Source: Larix kaempferi (taxonomy: Eukaryota > Streptophyta > Pinopsida > Pinales > Pinaceae). From it: a stretch of 64,000 bases of DNA. The DNA lies in assembly GCA_027924585.1 (NCBI GenBank), contig BSBM01001441.1, forward strand, positions 519,588 through 583,587, in the 5' to 3' direction. This document shows, piece by piece, positions 1-16,357 of this stretch. Position 1 is the first letter of the stretch; the number at the start of each line of letters is the position of its first letter. Below the pieces are notes generated by a model, which was not told the DNA's origin, made no database searches, and saw nothing but the letters and a program-made list of their open reading frames with translations. The translations under genes and the position numbers were made by a program.

Positions 1-114
1 TAGCCAGTTGGATCACCATCACTGAAAAAGGCAGAGGTAGCAGTATATGATCCACCACCATTAGTAGATTGGTTCGATTAGCAGCACCTGGCAAGCTGCA
101 CTACCAGCACTATT

Positions 115-186
115 CGAGTGGTTTAAAGCGACAGACTGTAAATCTGTTGGAGGTTTTCTACGTAGGTTCGAATCCTGCCTCTCCCA
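115..186 (+). tRNA. trnY: tRNA-Tyr(GUA), mitochondrial type, 5' end lost (pseudogene)
   Basis: From 115 the sequence matches the plant mitochondrial tRNA-Tyr. It has a D-arm remnant, an anticodon arm with a perfect ACAGA/TCTGT stem around anticodon GTA (138-140), the extended variable arm, a T-arm GTAGG-TTCGAAT-CCTGC, the 3' acceptor strand CTCTCCC (179-185) and discriminator A. The partner strand should read GGGAGAG near 104-110 but reads CCAGCAC, so the acceptor stem cannot form. The 3' two thirds is intact and the 5' end has been replaced, probably at a recombination or insertion breakpoint. Confidence 0.8.
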
Positions 187-1218
187 ATACCAACCAATTT
201 TTGGTAGCTCGAAAGATACTGGCATCGGAAGCCATTCTTAGGTCATGCTTCCTCTTCAGGGTCCACTTCAACAGAAGAGCCATGGCATTGTTTGCTCGAG
301 GCGTTTTCTATCCGTTTAATCTCGTTTTTCTTATTTAATAAATTCCATAACCGATCGAGATGAGGACCAGAAATAGGGGGTCAAGGAGTTGGAGAACGGG
401 CACGAAGAAGTGACTGTCCCAAGGATTTTAGAACATATGCTATTCACATAGATTCATCTTTCTTTTTTATATTTCTGTGATGCTCTTTGAGGGGCCAGAG
501 ATATATAAAGGGCCTCGTGACAGCAACCTTCGCTATGCTGCTAACCTACAAACACCAATTATGTATGCACCTTTTATATTTATTCCCCTACAAAGAGCCT
601 TATTATAACTGGGTTCGGGAAGATATAAAAGTATACCTACCTTACCTGAGCGTAGCGAAGGGTCCTTGTCTTATAAGTGGCACTTTAGTTTCTTTTAAAA
701 TACTGCAGGTAGGTGATTAAGGCATCATCCGTGGTGGCAGCCTCGGGGAAATTTTGCTACTAGAAGGCTGCTTGCTCGCTACTTCTATGTCGGTGGGTCG
801 TGTTCGCGTTCATTGACACGCCCCCACACCACACAGGGGCTTCCTGTTCGGGTTGGTTATGGGAAGTTTCGCCTCAAGCCCTCGCTCGTTTGTTCGGTTG
901 TACCACATCCCGAACCGAAGTCACCTGATTCACTCAAAGCGGGAATCAAATCCTTCCCCTCCTATGTAGGGAAAGCGGCTTCGCCCCAAGATAATTCGAT
1001 ATATATATATGATATGGTTATAAAGCAAGAAATATTATGAAATGCGAGCGTATTCCAATCCATTTCATCATCATACTTAAGAAATCGGAACATGAATAAC
1101 TGAAGAAGCTCCAGTGCCAGGGTGGCATCGAGTGCTTGGTCCAGTAGGTAGCGCCTTCTCAGGTGAAGAAATGAAATGGAAGACTGAAGTATAATTGAAA
1201 GAGTGGGGAGAATAGAAG

Positions 1219-1292
1219 GGGGAAATAGCTCAGTCGGTTAGAGTGCTGGTCTGTCACGCCAAAAGTTGCGGGTTCGAACCCTGTTTTCCCCG
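1219..1292 (+). tRNA. trnD: tRNA-Asp(GUC), native mitochondrial type
   Basis: The full cloverleaf can be drawn. The acceptor is GGGGAAA/TTTCCCC, the D-arm GCTC...GAGT, the anticodon loop CTGTCAC with anticodon GTC, the T-arm GCGGG-TTCGAAC-CCTGT, and the discriminator G. One anticodon-stem pair (27-43) is C-A and the T-stem end is weak, which fits slight decay. The sequence is of the native mitochondrial kind, not the chloroplast-derived trnD I recall from many angiosperm mitochondria. That is a weak pointer to a non-angiosperm plant. Whether it is expressed cannot be judged. Confidence 0.82.
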
Positions 1293-1588
1293 ATCATGCC
1301 AAGTGGAATGAATAAGGTTGCGAGCCTCTCCCTTCCCTTTGGTCGGCCTGCCTGTAGGCTAGGCTCCTCGATCCCTCCCTACTCCCCTAACCAAAAGTAA
1401 GGTAAAGTAATAACCGTTTAGGTAGGGAAGAACCCGGTTATTCAGTATTTGTGCCTAGATTCTTTAGAAGCCTGCCTGAGCTCTCTCTTTAGGGGGCTAA
1501 AAATAGGAGTGATTACCTTTTTAAGGAATTAAGGGATGAAAGGATGCAAGGATTATTTCTGATAACCTTATCCGGTTCTTCAGAATTG

Positions 1589-1694
1589 GTGTAGGCAACT
1601 ACAATATTGACAGAATTTAGGCTATCCCTTTAGCATAGCGAGTTTAGTTTATCCCTTTCCTTATAGGGTATAGATCAATCGTAGTTGCCTACAC
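1589..1694. repeat. Inverted repeat, 14-bp perfect arms
   Basis: GTGTAGGCAACTAC at 1589-1602 is exactly inverted at 1681-1694. The flanking GAATTGGT (1583) and ACCAATTC (about 1714) extend the symmetry with a bulge. The loop is about 78 bases and holds no tRNA-like structure. It lies in the mitochondrial-type segment and may be an old spacer stem-loop or a recombination relic. Confidence 0.7.
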
Positions 1695-2340
1695 ACACAA
1701 ATTGCTAGCCTCCACCAATTCTCCTATAAGTCGTAAGGGGGGGAAAAAGGTTGTCCCAACAGGCAGCAAGCGGCATCCATAAGGTAGGTGCCGATCGGGG
1801 GGTTAATGATAGGAGAAACATGAATGGAAATAAAGATCGAAGCTGGGCTGGGTTGCTTGCGGGGGGCTCTGCCTAGGAGGATCGGTTATACCTTATCTTC
1901 TGCGAAGATAAGTAAAAGGATAATATAATTAATTTGGTAAGGCTGTCAGATTTAGCAGTAATAAAAGGTTTCAATCACGTATATTGAAATTGATACTATT
2001 TAACCCCGGTTGACCTTTCCTCCCCTATCATTTTAAGGTTTACTGCTTTCCTAACTCATTCGTTAGAAGGGTGCTTCCTGAACTCATTCGTTATAAAGGT
2101 TGACCGCTTCTCGAACTATAAGTAAGTTATTTCTCCTTAATTAAAAAGGGTTGATCAGAAGGACCTTTCTGGGTTTACTGGTGCAGTAATAACTCTATAT
2201 TTTTTATCCTCAAATTACATTGGTGTAGTCCTTCTATCTTATGTCTTTTGGGGTCTTGGGAAGTGAGTGACTCGTCTTTTTTTGGTGAGGTATAATTAGT
2301 GATTCGCCTTACTTTTAGTGGGTTAAATACAATTATGACT

Positions 2341-4440
2341 TGCCTATTTTGGGGAGGCTACATCTTTTTTTATAAGCATGATAAACTTATTGTTGGAACT
2401 AGTTGTCGTATCACTTAGGTCGTAGCAGTAAAAGTAGTTGTAGATGTTGGAGTTGTCAGATAAAAAAGGTCTTTTAATTTGAAGGGGGGATACAACTGGA
2501 TAAGCCGTACTGAATAGGAAAGGGGCTCTGAGGATCTGATATGAGCTAGCTAAATGGAAGCTTAAACTAAGGGTGCTTAGAATGGTGGAATTGAGCCCAT
2601 CAAATAAAGGGAACTGCATCTGAGGCTAGATCATGGATATATGTACGAATCTCAACGGTGCGATGGTGAGCTGAAGTCAAGCATGTTAGAAACTACCAAG
2701 TAAAAGAGCAATGATGTCTCTTCTTGCCTGGTCCGAGGTGACCCACCAATGATGCAAATAGGAACAAGGTAAGAAAGCAGCCTTTAGACCAATGCCCCTA
2801 GAATACATGTGCTGATGTCGATAGGGAAAGGCCCACTGGAATCAAGGTCTAATGGAACCCCTTAAAACTGACATGAGGTGCTGGATATAGTAAAGCAAAT
2901 GTGACTGATTGAGGCAATAATGGACGAGGACGGCAATGAGAGATGGGCTCAAAACTTATTTTATTCAGAGACTAATGGTAAGGTTTATCTGGCAGTTACT
3001 GGAAAGCTCTAATAGGAATAGTCAATCAAATAGGCTATGACTTATTATTACAAATAAAAGGGTAAATAGAACTGATGATCAGGAATTAAAAACCTGGATG
3101 AGGGAAACTTAAGGAGATTAAAAACTGTAAAAAACTGTATGGGGTATTGAAGCAGACAGACTCCAAGGTGTTAAAAGGGTGGCTCAACGCAGGATGCTTT
3201 GAACAAAGGCAATGAATGATGCTGCCAAATAAGAGATGATTGAGATAAAGTACTACTAGAAAAGTACTACTAGAATGGTAGCTTTTACATTTAAAAAAAG
3301 AAAAGGTGTTAATGCGAACAAGGAGATAGATGCCCCAAAATGTGAGCAAGTTAAACTTTGATCATGTGGAGAAAGCAAAATGGAAGCAAGCAGGGGGTGG
3401 GGACATTGATGGAAATATCCTTGGGGTAGGTGAATGGAGACATAATAATGTTCATCAATATCATAGTATGGATGAAGCAGTGGATTGCTAATGATGTGTG
3501 ATTAAGTATAACATAATATGCTAGTTGGCCATAAAGTGCTCGATAGTTTGGGATAAAAAACCAACAACATGATGAGAAGGGGCATGAGGCAATCTCTGGT
3601 ATGTGGTCTATACGAACTATCAATTGTAAAGTCAATTTGATGGCATGGGAGCCAATATGCAATAGGGTATTATTCGAGGAAACCCATGTAGGTGGAAAAC
3701 TATTGCCGAGCACGGGAAAAATGCAAGATGGATGGGTTAAGCCACGTGCCTGAACAGGTTGGGGGGACCTAAAGGTACATTCATGGATGGAAACCAAAGC
3801 AAATACAACATTATAATAGGGAACATGCTACCTATAGGCCATTTTTAGGAATTATACCTGAAGGTGAGGCGATGAACCTGTGAAAAATGACGGATAAAAG
3901 GCTCCCGAACAGATGATCTGCACAAATAGAAACAAGACCATGGGGTGACAGTAGTCATGAAAGTATAACTTACAGTGCATACAGCATAGAAAACTGAGCT
4001 AATGGGCTTGAGATATGGGTAAAGCAACTTCATGGGAGAAATGGCTCCCGGGTGAAGTCATCGGAGTGCAAAACATGGGCACTAGAGCCCATGGAATTAG
4101 GGATCACTGTTTAGGTGGTTGATGGGAACGCAGTGGTAAAACCGGTCCTGCAATTGATACCATAGGTGATATAGGTTTGGCCTACGTAAGATACACCTAC
4201 AGATGATGAAGTTGAAAGGGAAGGGACCATCCAAGATGAAGTAAAGGGAACACTAGGAAAGAATGGAGTACGCATGCGTACATTGGATGACAAAAATAAG
4301 GTATCATATTACATGGAACCGACCGATGTGGAAATGTAACAAATAGACACAGAATTGAAAATCACTGATAGTAGGAGGTGACACTAACTTCGGGATAGCG
4401 TCAATTTGATGAATGGTTGCAAGGGTATCCTGAAACTTTA
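2341..4440. other. Unassigned region, possibly a decayed transposon
   Basis: No recognisable gene was found. One plus-strand frame at about 4,090-4,340 gives a hydrophilic, acidic stretch of some 45 residues (DDEVEREGTIQDEV... ends near YYMEPTDVEM). Upstream it is interrupted by TAG codons of the kind left by C-to-T change at CAG sites. That fits a methylated, decayed element, but I cannot name the family. The 149-codon minus frame at 3,351-3,797 lacks an ATG start and has no family signature. Composition is intermediate between the segments on either side. Confidence 0.3.
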
Positions 4441-8920
<4,480 letters not shown>

Positions 8921-8923
8921 AGA

Positions 8924-9096
8924 TTTTATGCTTTTACCATTGCACCATTTCTTCATTATGTTATATTTCGGAAATTAAATGTAATTCAAATTAGATAAAC
9001 ATCTAACTTTGAATTAGTTAAATTGCCATATTTTCATTTCAATATTGTAGATACTCTATGTCAAAATAAAATAAAATAAAAATAGTCTATTTTAAT

Positions 9097-9153
<57 letters not shown>

Positions 9154-9181
9154 AATAAATTATAGGATGAGATTCAATTTG
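8924..9181 (+). repeat. Dispersed repeat family A, short copy A1
   Basis: From GATTTTATGCTTTTACCA through AAAATAAAATAAAATAAAAA, a long (AT)n tract and TTATAGGATGAGATTCAATT, this matches the start of the two long copies at 30,687 and 43,917. A1 then stops abruptly at about 9,181 and lacks the roughly 3 kb that follow in A2 and A3. Its left edge marks the end of the organelle-like island, so it anchors that island in nuclear DNA. Confidence 0.85.
9099..9150. repeat. (AT)n microsatellite, about 52 bp
   Basis: An uninterrupted AT dinucleotide run inside family A copy A1. Equivalent tracts occur at 30,728-30,779 in A2 and, much shorter, at 44,106-44,124 in A3, so tract length varies between copies. 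An unrelated tract of about 35 bp lies at 23,723-23,757. Confidence 0.95.
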
Positions 9182-10673
9182 AAAGGTACTCATTGTCAAG
9201 AGGACCTTGACACTAGATACACCTTTGCATAAGAGCAAGCTTCGGTTGGTCCATTGATTCAGATTCGTGGTTGCTCGAGATGCTTTGGTTACAACCTTAT
9301 TTTGGTAGCATACTTCCAACACCGATCTATTGTGAAATAAAGAAGATTGAATTTATCCTAGAAGTCCAAGTCATGTTGCTTTGTGAGCAATGATTCATAT
9401 TTGGGTGTTCTCACTCAATTTTCTTTTGGATCTATGTTTTAAACCCTATGATGTTTTGTGTGGCTCTTGATTTCTACCACTCCATAGGCAATTGATCAAG
9501 CTACTTCAAGGGTTTATGTAGGCCGATCTTACTATTTTCACTGCCTTTTTAAATGGGGATTTATGTGCTATGTGGGAATCTTTGTGGCTCTATATGTGCT
9601 CCTCATAACCATACAATAGAGATGGTGCTTGGGAGTGCATTTTTTGTTGTTGTTGTCATTAGTTGGTTTGTGGTTTATATTTAGATGATAAAACCAAGAT
9701 TTATTCCCTTGATTATAAATGCTCATTTATGGAATTTGTAGTTTGAACTTATAAAGAGATGGGATAAAATTACTCATATTTGACTTCCATTAGTGCAGAG
9801 TGAGTTGTTATTCAGATTTGAAATCCATTTTGTAGTTTTACAAAGGGATGCTCAACCCTATACCTTTTTTGAAGTTATCTTTAAGTTTTGTGTGTATGCC
9901 AAATTTACATTTCCTAGAGGCTATATTTTATGCTTTTCAACCTTTGTGCTTATGTCAAATCCACATGAATCCCCCATGTGAAACCCATCACCAAGCAATC
10001 ATTCAATATGTAGTGGAAACTCTTCTATGATCAACCCTGACAAAGTCTGTGTATCGTAACATGTCATTTAAATGTACATGCTTTATCATGGGGGAGTTGG
10101 TATATGGTTTGTGTGTGAAGGAGGAGAGTTGGTTCTAAAACCATTGGTTGTGGTGTTTGGCCAAATCAGAAAAAATTTCGAGTTTATTTTTCTCAGCTCT
10201 TTGACATGTTTTGATAATTTAATGTATTTTAGAGGTTATTGGATTTTTTTTTCCATAATGCTTAATTGGAGCTTCTATTTGACATTCAATTTGAGACATT
10301 GTGAAAAGCATTTTTCTCATTTCCAATGAGTGGTTGCATGCCACCCTAATTTGCCTCTTTGGGATTGTTGTTTTTTCCCATTGTATGAATAAATGTGATG
10401 ATTCCTCACTTGTACATGAGTACCACAATGGCCTTGTTTTTCGGGACACATATCGAGGATTTTTTCCATGATGATCTTTATTTATGGTACCTCTCACTCT
10501 GCACCTTTGGGTAGTGGATTGTGGTCCACTCGTCCAGATAGTATTACAATGTTACCAGGCATCTGTCTCCATAATTTGACCAAACTTGTTTTGCAATCAC
10601 TTGGGGCTAGCCACTTTCAAATGTTTTTTGCTTAGGTTGTTTCACATCATTGCCACCTTTAGCTCATACCTCT
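9182..10673. other. Unassigned AT-rich stretch
   Basis: T-rich on the plus strand, with short open frames but no recognised domain, RNA gene or repeat end. The 93-codon minus frame at 10,219-10,497 and the 86-codon plus frame at 10,072-10,329 overlap antisense and show no family signature. I see nothing I can support as a gene here. Confidence 0.4.
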
Positions 10674-12769
10674 TGTAATGCCCCATTTTGACTTAGGCAA
10701 CTAAACTACATTTTGACCTATTGTATCTCTTTACTTATTATCCATTAACCTCTCTTGTATTGAAAAAACTATATATGTGTACATTATGGACTTAGTGATA
10801 TAAGGAAGTTGTGTATAAATTTTACTGGTTATGTTGTGAATGACAAAAGTAGTATGATGTCCCTCTAGCATGCTAAGTTAGATAGATAAATGTGGTACAT
10901 GGATACCAATTTATGATATGTTTGGCAATAAAACATTGAGTAGCATGCACATGGTAAATATATCATCTTATTTACATAGCTCATCAGTAAATAACATGAT
11001 AATCACTAGTAAACCATGATAAGGTTATGGACAATCATGTGTTTAGTAACTAGCCCACAGGTTAAATGGGCCAAGTGATAGCCAAATAATTATGATACTA
11101 ATGTGACGCAAATGGCATGGATTTCAAAAGAGTATTGGTATGCTAGTAAACCATTATTTTGATATTATTATTGGTTTGAAATGCAATGCTATGATGTGTG
11201 AGAAAGTGCAGTTTTTTCAAGAAGCACATTTTCCCAAACTCGTTATTCGATGATATGGTTCAAATAACAACAACAACAACTTAGTATGAAAATTAATAGG
11301 ATGTTGACCCTAGTTTTATTAGGAGGGGTGGAGGTATTACCCATCATTGATCCTCCAAAACTTTGATTCATGGGAGGGTTGTGCTAAGTCACGCTCCCCA
11401 AGTTGTGTGATGATGAGTATCGCTCACTTGTTGGGGAAGCTTGGTTGATATGATCGACAAGTTCAGCTTATGGGTTCTATATGGGGTTAGGTCAATATAG
11501 TTGATGCCTTATCATATTCCAGCAATGGAAATGATAGGATGTGCGAGATGGAAATAGGTTAGGGAGGAAAGATGGTTTAGACTAGTTTAAAATGTTGTTG
11601 GGAGTTATTTATGACAACCTAGTTACTCGTGTGTCAAAACTCTTGTTTTATTCATGTGTGATGATCTCAATATGTTGTACAGTTCATGTTGTATGGTTGT
11701 GATCATCTAGTTAGTGAGATTGTTAGATGTTGTGATTACTTATTGTTGTCTTACATGTTTGGATGAGAGAATACACGAACTATGCATTAGAGGATGTGAT
11801 TTCTTACCATTAGTACATGCACAACATTTGTATGCACTAGCTTCTCATACATACGTTGCACATTTGCACTAGTATTATTTCAAATATAGATTTACTATTA
11901 AATTTAATTTTTTTTAATTAATGTGCATTGCGTTAATACAAGTTTTGATCTAAAAATAGGTTATGTTTAACTATTAAATCAAAGTGCATTTTATTTTTGG
12001 ATATAAATTTGGCTTCATTTCATTAGCATAAGAAATGACTCATAAGATTTTACCAACCTTGAAATGATTAGATTTGATCTATTAGGTGAAATGTTAGTTT
12101 AATTAAAGTTATGGATAGGATTGTACTTTATTATTATTATTATTATCCTTTCTTAAAAAAGGGGCAGCACTCCTCCCGAACAAAGGAGATGGTGGGAAGT
12201 TCTTAAGGGATTTTGGGAAGATGGAAAGGGGGGGAGTGCTACTTGGAAAACTTATAGAAATCTAGAAGGAAGAGGGAAATGAGTGGGAAAACCAAATCTA
12301 AACTAGAGGGGTTGGATTGAGAAGTTGGGATATTTCCCAAGGTATTTTGTTTAGTCTTGTTTTTTTGTTGTTAATACCACCGATACCGACTAGGAAACTG
12401 ATAGGTTTCCTAGAGATAGAGAGATGGATAGGCTACTCCTAGTTGGTTGGGAGGTAAATCCCAGTTGGGGCATATTAGACTGGACTATTGCAAAGAAGGA
12501 TTTGATTGGATTGCTAATTTAGTTAGATTATTGAGGTAATCTATTGATTTTTTATCCTGTTCAATTCAATTATAATTTTAATTGCAGTAGTAGCAAATCA
12601 TGGTTAGAACATATATAGTAGAGAATTATTGCAAATTGTAATAAGAAATTTAGAAATTATTCCTTCAAATTTATTTTACTAACAAATGGAATTCATAATG
12701 ATGATTATGCAAAGCTAATGAGTTAGATAAATTTATTTTATAAACACCCTTTAGGAAAGGGGTGTTATA
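10674..12769 (+). mobile_element. Ty3/gypsy-type 5' long terminal repeat (about 2.1 kb)
   Basis: It starts TGTAATGCCCC and ends GGGGTGTTATA, an imperfect inverted terminal pair typical of plant gypsy LTRs of the Del/Tekay kind. A tRNA-iMet-type primer-binding site follows two bases later. The interior is AT-rich and contains an (AAC)n run near 11,265, a (TTA)n run near 12,130 and a perfect 9-bp hairpin (CTAGGAAAC, loop TGATAG) at 12,390-12,413. No matching 3' LTR is seen downstream, so the element is truncated or rearranged. The LTR call rests on termini plus PBS; a nested insertion inside it cannot be excluded. Confidence 0.55.
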
Positions 12770-12880
12770 GATGGTATCAGAGCTCTAGTTCAAACTCTTC
12801 ATTAGATAAATTTATTTTATAAACACCCTTTAGGAAAGGGGTGTTATAGATGGTATCAGAGCTCTAGTTCAAACTCTGGA
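12723..12880. repeat. 79-bp tandem duplication across the LTR/PBS junction
   Basis: Two almost identical 79-bp units (12,723-12,801 and 12,802-12,880) each contain the LTR end, the PBS and the first internal bases. The near identity means the duplication is younger than the decay of the element. Confidence 0.93.
12772..12783 (+). other. Retrotransposon primer-binding site
   Basis: TGGTATCAGAGC is the exact complement of the initiator methionine tRNA 3' end, used to prime reverse transcription by many plant LTR retrotransposons. It lies two bases after the LTR end and is repeated at 12,851-12,862 because the junction is tandemly duplicated. Confidence 0.85.
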
Positions 12881-14690
12881 GCCATAAGTCCCTACCTTAA
12901 ACATACAAATTATAGAACTCAATTATTAAGTAGATTGAAATTTCTAGAATATAAATTTTATTGAGAGGGCAAGCTTGATAAGATGCCTAAAATTTAAGAT
13001 AAATAGAAGTACAATACCGAAATGGAATTGAGGTCCATACCAAAGCTCAAAAGAAAGAGCAACAAGTCTATACAAAATCCTATGAGAAATGCTAATTTAA
13101 GGTTTTAAATTGATGTTGATAGAAATGGAATTGAGGTCCATACCAAAGCTCAAAAGAAAGAGCAACAAGTCTATACAAAATCCTATGAGAAATGCTAATT
13201 TAAGGTTTTAAATTGATGTTGATAGCTTCTATAGATCAAGTACAATGGAGCATCACCCTTTGAACATAGACCTAAACCCTTCTCTATAAAATAAAAAGAA
13301 AAAAGAAAAAGAATATATTATTGTGGTTGCAATAAAGGAGGAAACCCTTGCTATATGCTACCTGCATGAAGTAAAGAAAAGACAAACATGATTAGTGAAC
13401 AAACCATAATTTTTTTATGAAATCCTACTCAATTTATGAATATGAATTACCCTATGAACGTGAAATAAATGTTTGTAAGAAATTTCATATATATATATAG
13501 TAATGTATTTAGTGCACATAGCCACATCCATTTAGGGTTTCTAATTCAGTAATATATATTTTTAATAAAAATAATTAATTAATTATTAAACAAATAATGT
13601 TATTTTAATAAATAAATTATACTTGAACATTTTCTTAAAATAATTAAAGAAGTCAAATTTAAAAAAATTAAAAAGGCATTTTTTCTCTATGGGCACAAGT
13701 TACACATGGCCATCGTTGTAAGGCCATAGGCCATGGTAGCCATGGCTAAGAAACCTTAGGGATAGACTTTGGTTACCCTAATCGCATGGAATGCCATGCC
13801 TTAGTTGTGGGCCATGGCATCCATGGACGCCGCAAGGGGCACGACCATGGTTGCATGGTGACGAGGGCCACCAGGCTGTGATCCATCGTAGCCATGGTCG
13901 GCTCCTGGGGCGTGGCCATGACTGCCATGCCATGGATAAATGAAGAGAAGGGACATGAGGGGAGGGGGTTTTGATCCTTAAGGGCTAATTGTCATTTCAT
14001 TTTTATTTTTTACCTCCAACTATTGGAAAAAAAAGATCCAGAGCAAGAAAAGGGAGGGGTTTATACTTGAACCCTTAGAATCATTTCTGGTGTCAATCTC
14101 TAAAATTTACAAGAAAAAAATCCATTACTTACTTAGAAGGTGTGAGGGTGAACCATGACTAAAAACCCTAGCTTGAAACCCTAAACTTAGAGTTGAGTTA
14201 CAGAGAAAAACAAAGTGGAAAAATGAAGTGGATTGAAGGAGGGAGGGATATAATACTTCTAAAATTGTTTAATTAAATGAATTAATCAATAGCGAGGTGG
14301 AGATGAGCCCTCAAGACATGTGGGCTCCATGCATAAAAGGTAAATTATAAAAAGTGAAATTATTTTATAAATTATTAATTACCTTGTTTAATTTATTAAT
14401 TAACCCTTAACTGAATTAAACATTGTTTAAATGAAAATTGATTTAAACATTTTTTAAATAAGGTTTTATTATTATAAATATAGACATGCATACATAGATA
14501 TAAAATTAATTTGATAAAATTAATTAATATGTTACCTAGGAAATTTGATATATAATTAATTTTGAAATGGAACCTAGCTTGATTTTTGGAGGACTCTTGG
14601 TGCTTTTGTTTAGGGTATTAGAATTACAATTTTTGGCTTCTTCGGGCTTTGTGTGTCTCTCATCTTAGCGAAAGTTATTTGGAGATTGAA
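12881..14690. other. Post-PBS region with a CCATGG-rich patch
   Basis: No open gag or pol frame is seen. At about 13,695-13,940 the base composition jumps to GC-rich and the words CCATGG, GCCATG and CATGGC recur more than ten times in about 240 bp. After this the sequence returns to AT-rich DNA with TTAATTAA-like words. It may be decayed retrotransposon interior; no domain can be named. Confidence 0.35.
13021..13225. repeat. 103-bp tandem duplication
   Basis: AATGGAATTGAGGTCC... at 13,021 recurs at 13,124 with no visible mismatch. It sits in the region after the PBS where gag would be expected; no gag frame survives. Confidence 0.93.
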
Positions 14691-16163
14691 TATGAACAAG
14701 TTAAGGGCAATTATTCTAACCGTGAATAAATCATGACCTTATTGCACCTACATATTACTTTCTTTGCGCTAATAGAAAGGCTTATAGGATAGTTACTTTG
14801 TCATGTTATACTCAAAATCTAATCTGTGTCCTATGGAGGCCCTAAAGTAGATGGTGTCATCAAAAGTCTTAGATATCATGAAGCTATGAAGTAAATTTAG
14901 TAAATTCATGTTGATAACTACAAAGCTAGCCATAAAAGCTTAGAATCTAGTAATGCACATAATTGGCTCCACATCTCTACTAACATAGTTGGCCACAAAT
15001 AAAAGAAAGTAAAGTATATCAACTCCACTATTATGAACTACATCTTAACTTTAGAACTAATATAGATCCACAAAAACAACTTACAAAGTGAAGCTTGCAA
15101 GTTTAGGGAATGAGATTGTAGATGTAAGAAAGTAAATGACATAACATGAACTAAGAACCTTTAACAAATCTAAACAATGAATGTAAATTGTGTCGACTTT
15201 TGAATGGAAGTCAAAATTAAAGAATGACTCATGGAAAAAAACAATGCCAACATTATATGATATAGGTTGGTCTATTGAAGAACTAGGGTTTTGCTTTTTT
15301 TTTTGGATGAATTATGATAATTGCAAGTTCATGTTCGTATGTTATATATATGAAGCTATTGACTTGGATCGATTAACATAGACTTTGAGTTGATGAAATT
15401 CACAAAACTAGTTGTCATAGGACGAGACAAGGGAATTTCATTTATAAAAGTGTATATACTGAATCCTTTTCTGCATTCAAATCTATGACCTTCAAGAAAA
15501 GAAACTACTATTCTTAATCATTATGCTCACTCAAGTTTTTTCCATCACAATGCAATTGATCAATAACATTTGAGCTTTTAATCTGAGTGAATAAATATTG
15601 ACTTTTTCTCCATCTAACACAATGTACAAAAAGCTAATAAATATATAATAAAAATGAATTTGAAAACTCTCTATAAAACAAGAAATGTAAAAATGTAAAA
15701 TTATTGAGTAAGTTGAGAGATAAAGTGTGACACTAATAATATGAAAATTCACTAATAATGATTGAAATAAATATATTAATGATTGGAATATATTATTCAT
15801 GTAGTAAATATATTTTATTTTTTGGTGGATTTTTTTACAAATTTAATGGTAATTTTGACAGATTGTTGTAATTAAAAGTTTTGATTATTGAAATTACACT
15901 ATAAAATTGTTATTACAAAATAAATGGATGTCTAAAAATCCATATGAAGACTTTTAAAATAACAAATATTCATAGTCAAAATAGCAACTTTTCATTGGAT
16001 TCCGTCCCTTACCTACCCAAAAGGAAAGATTGGTACATAAATAGATTGCTCCATAATAGTCTGAGGTGGAGGGAGGCCAACTTCAATGTTGGAATTCGTT
16101 GTTGTTCTTTTGACGTGCTATGTGAATAAATTACTTAGTTGTTGATTGAATCGATCAAAAGTT

Positions 16164-16235
16164 GCGTTTGTAGTCCAACGGTTAGGATAATTGCCTTCCA
16201 AGCAATAGACCTGGGTTCGATTCCCGGCAGACGCG
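16164..16235 (+). tRNA. Nuclear tRNA-Gly(UCC), probably intact
   Basis: A full 72-base cloverleaf: acceptor GCGTTTG/CAGACGC (one G-T pair), D-arm with A box TAGTCCAACGGTTAGGA, perfect anticodon stem ATTGC/GCAAT around loop CTTCCAA (anticodon TCC), and T-arm with B box GGTTCGATTCC. It decodes GGA glycine codons. A T6 run at 16,265-16,270, some 30 bases downstream, could terminate RNA polymerase III. It is the better preserved member of a duplicated pair (other copy at 25,745). Every stem pairs, so it may be functional. Confidence 0.9.
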
Positions 16236-16357
16236 TATAAGATGTGTGCTTTGTGTTTATGTTGTTTTTTGCTTTTTCCTGAAGGATTGCCACTGTTGTT
16301 AAAACTAACTGTTTCGCACTGACAAAGGGGCAGAAAGTATATTTTCCCCACGGGTGA

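Larger units (their letters stand above)
1..2340. other. Plant mitochondrial-type DNA segment (NUMT candidate)
   Basis: This stretch is richer in GC than most of the window and carries two plant mitochondrial-type tRNA sequences, trnY(GUA) and trnD(GUC). Between them the sequence has no long reading frame and the mixed, low-homopolymer look of plant mitochondrial spacer DNA. The trnY has lost its 5' acceptor strand, which argues for a non-functional nuclear copy rather than a working organelle genome. The right boundary is my estimate, placed where composition and texture change near 2,340. The left end continues beyond the window. Confidence 0.55.

Noticed and set aside
3351-3797. 149-codon minus-strand open frame, the longest in the window
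   Set aside because: It starts with TTG, no ATG stands near the start, the composition shows no domain, and one plus-strand frame in the same region looks more protein-like. Treated as chance.
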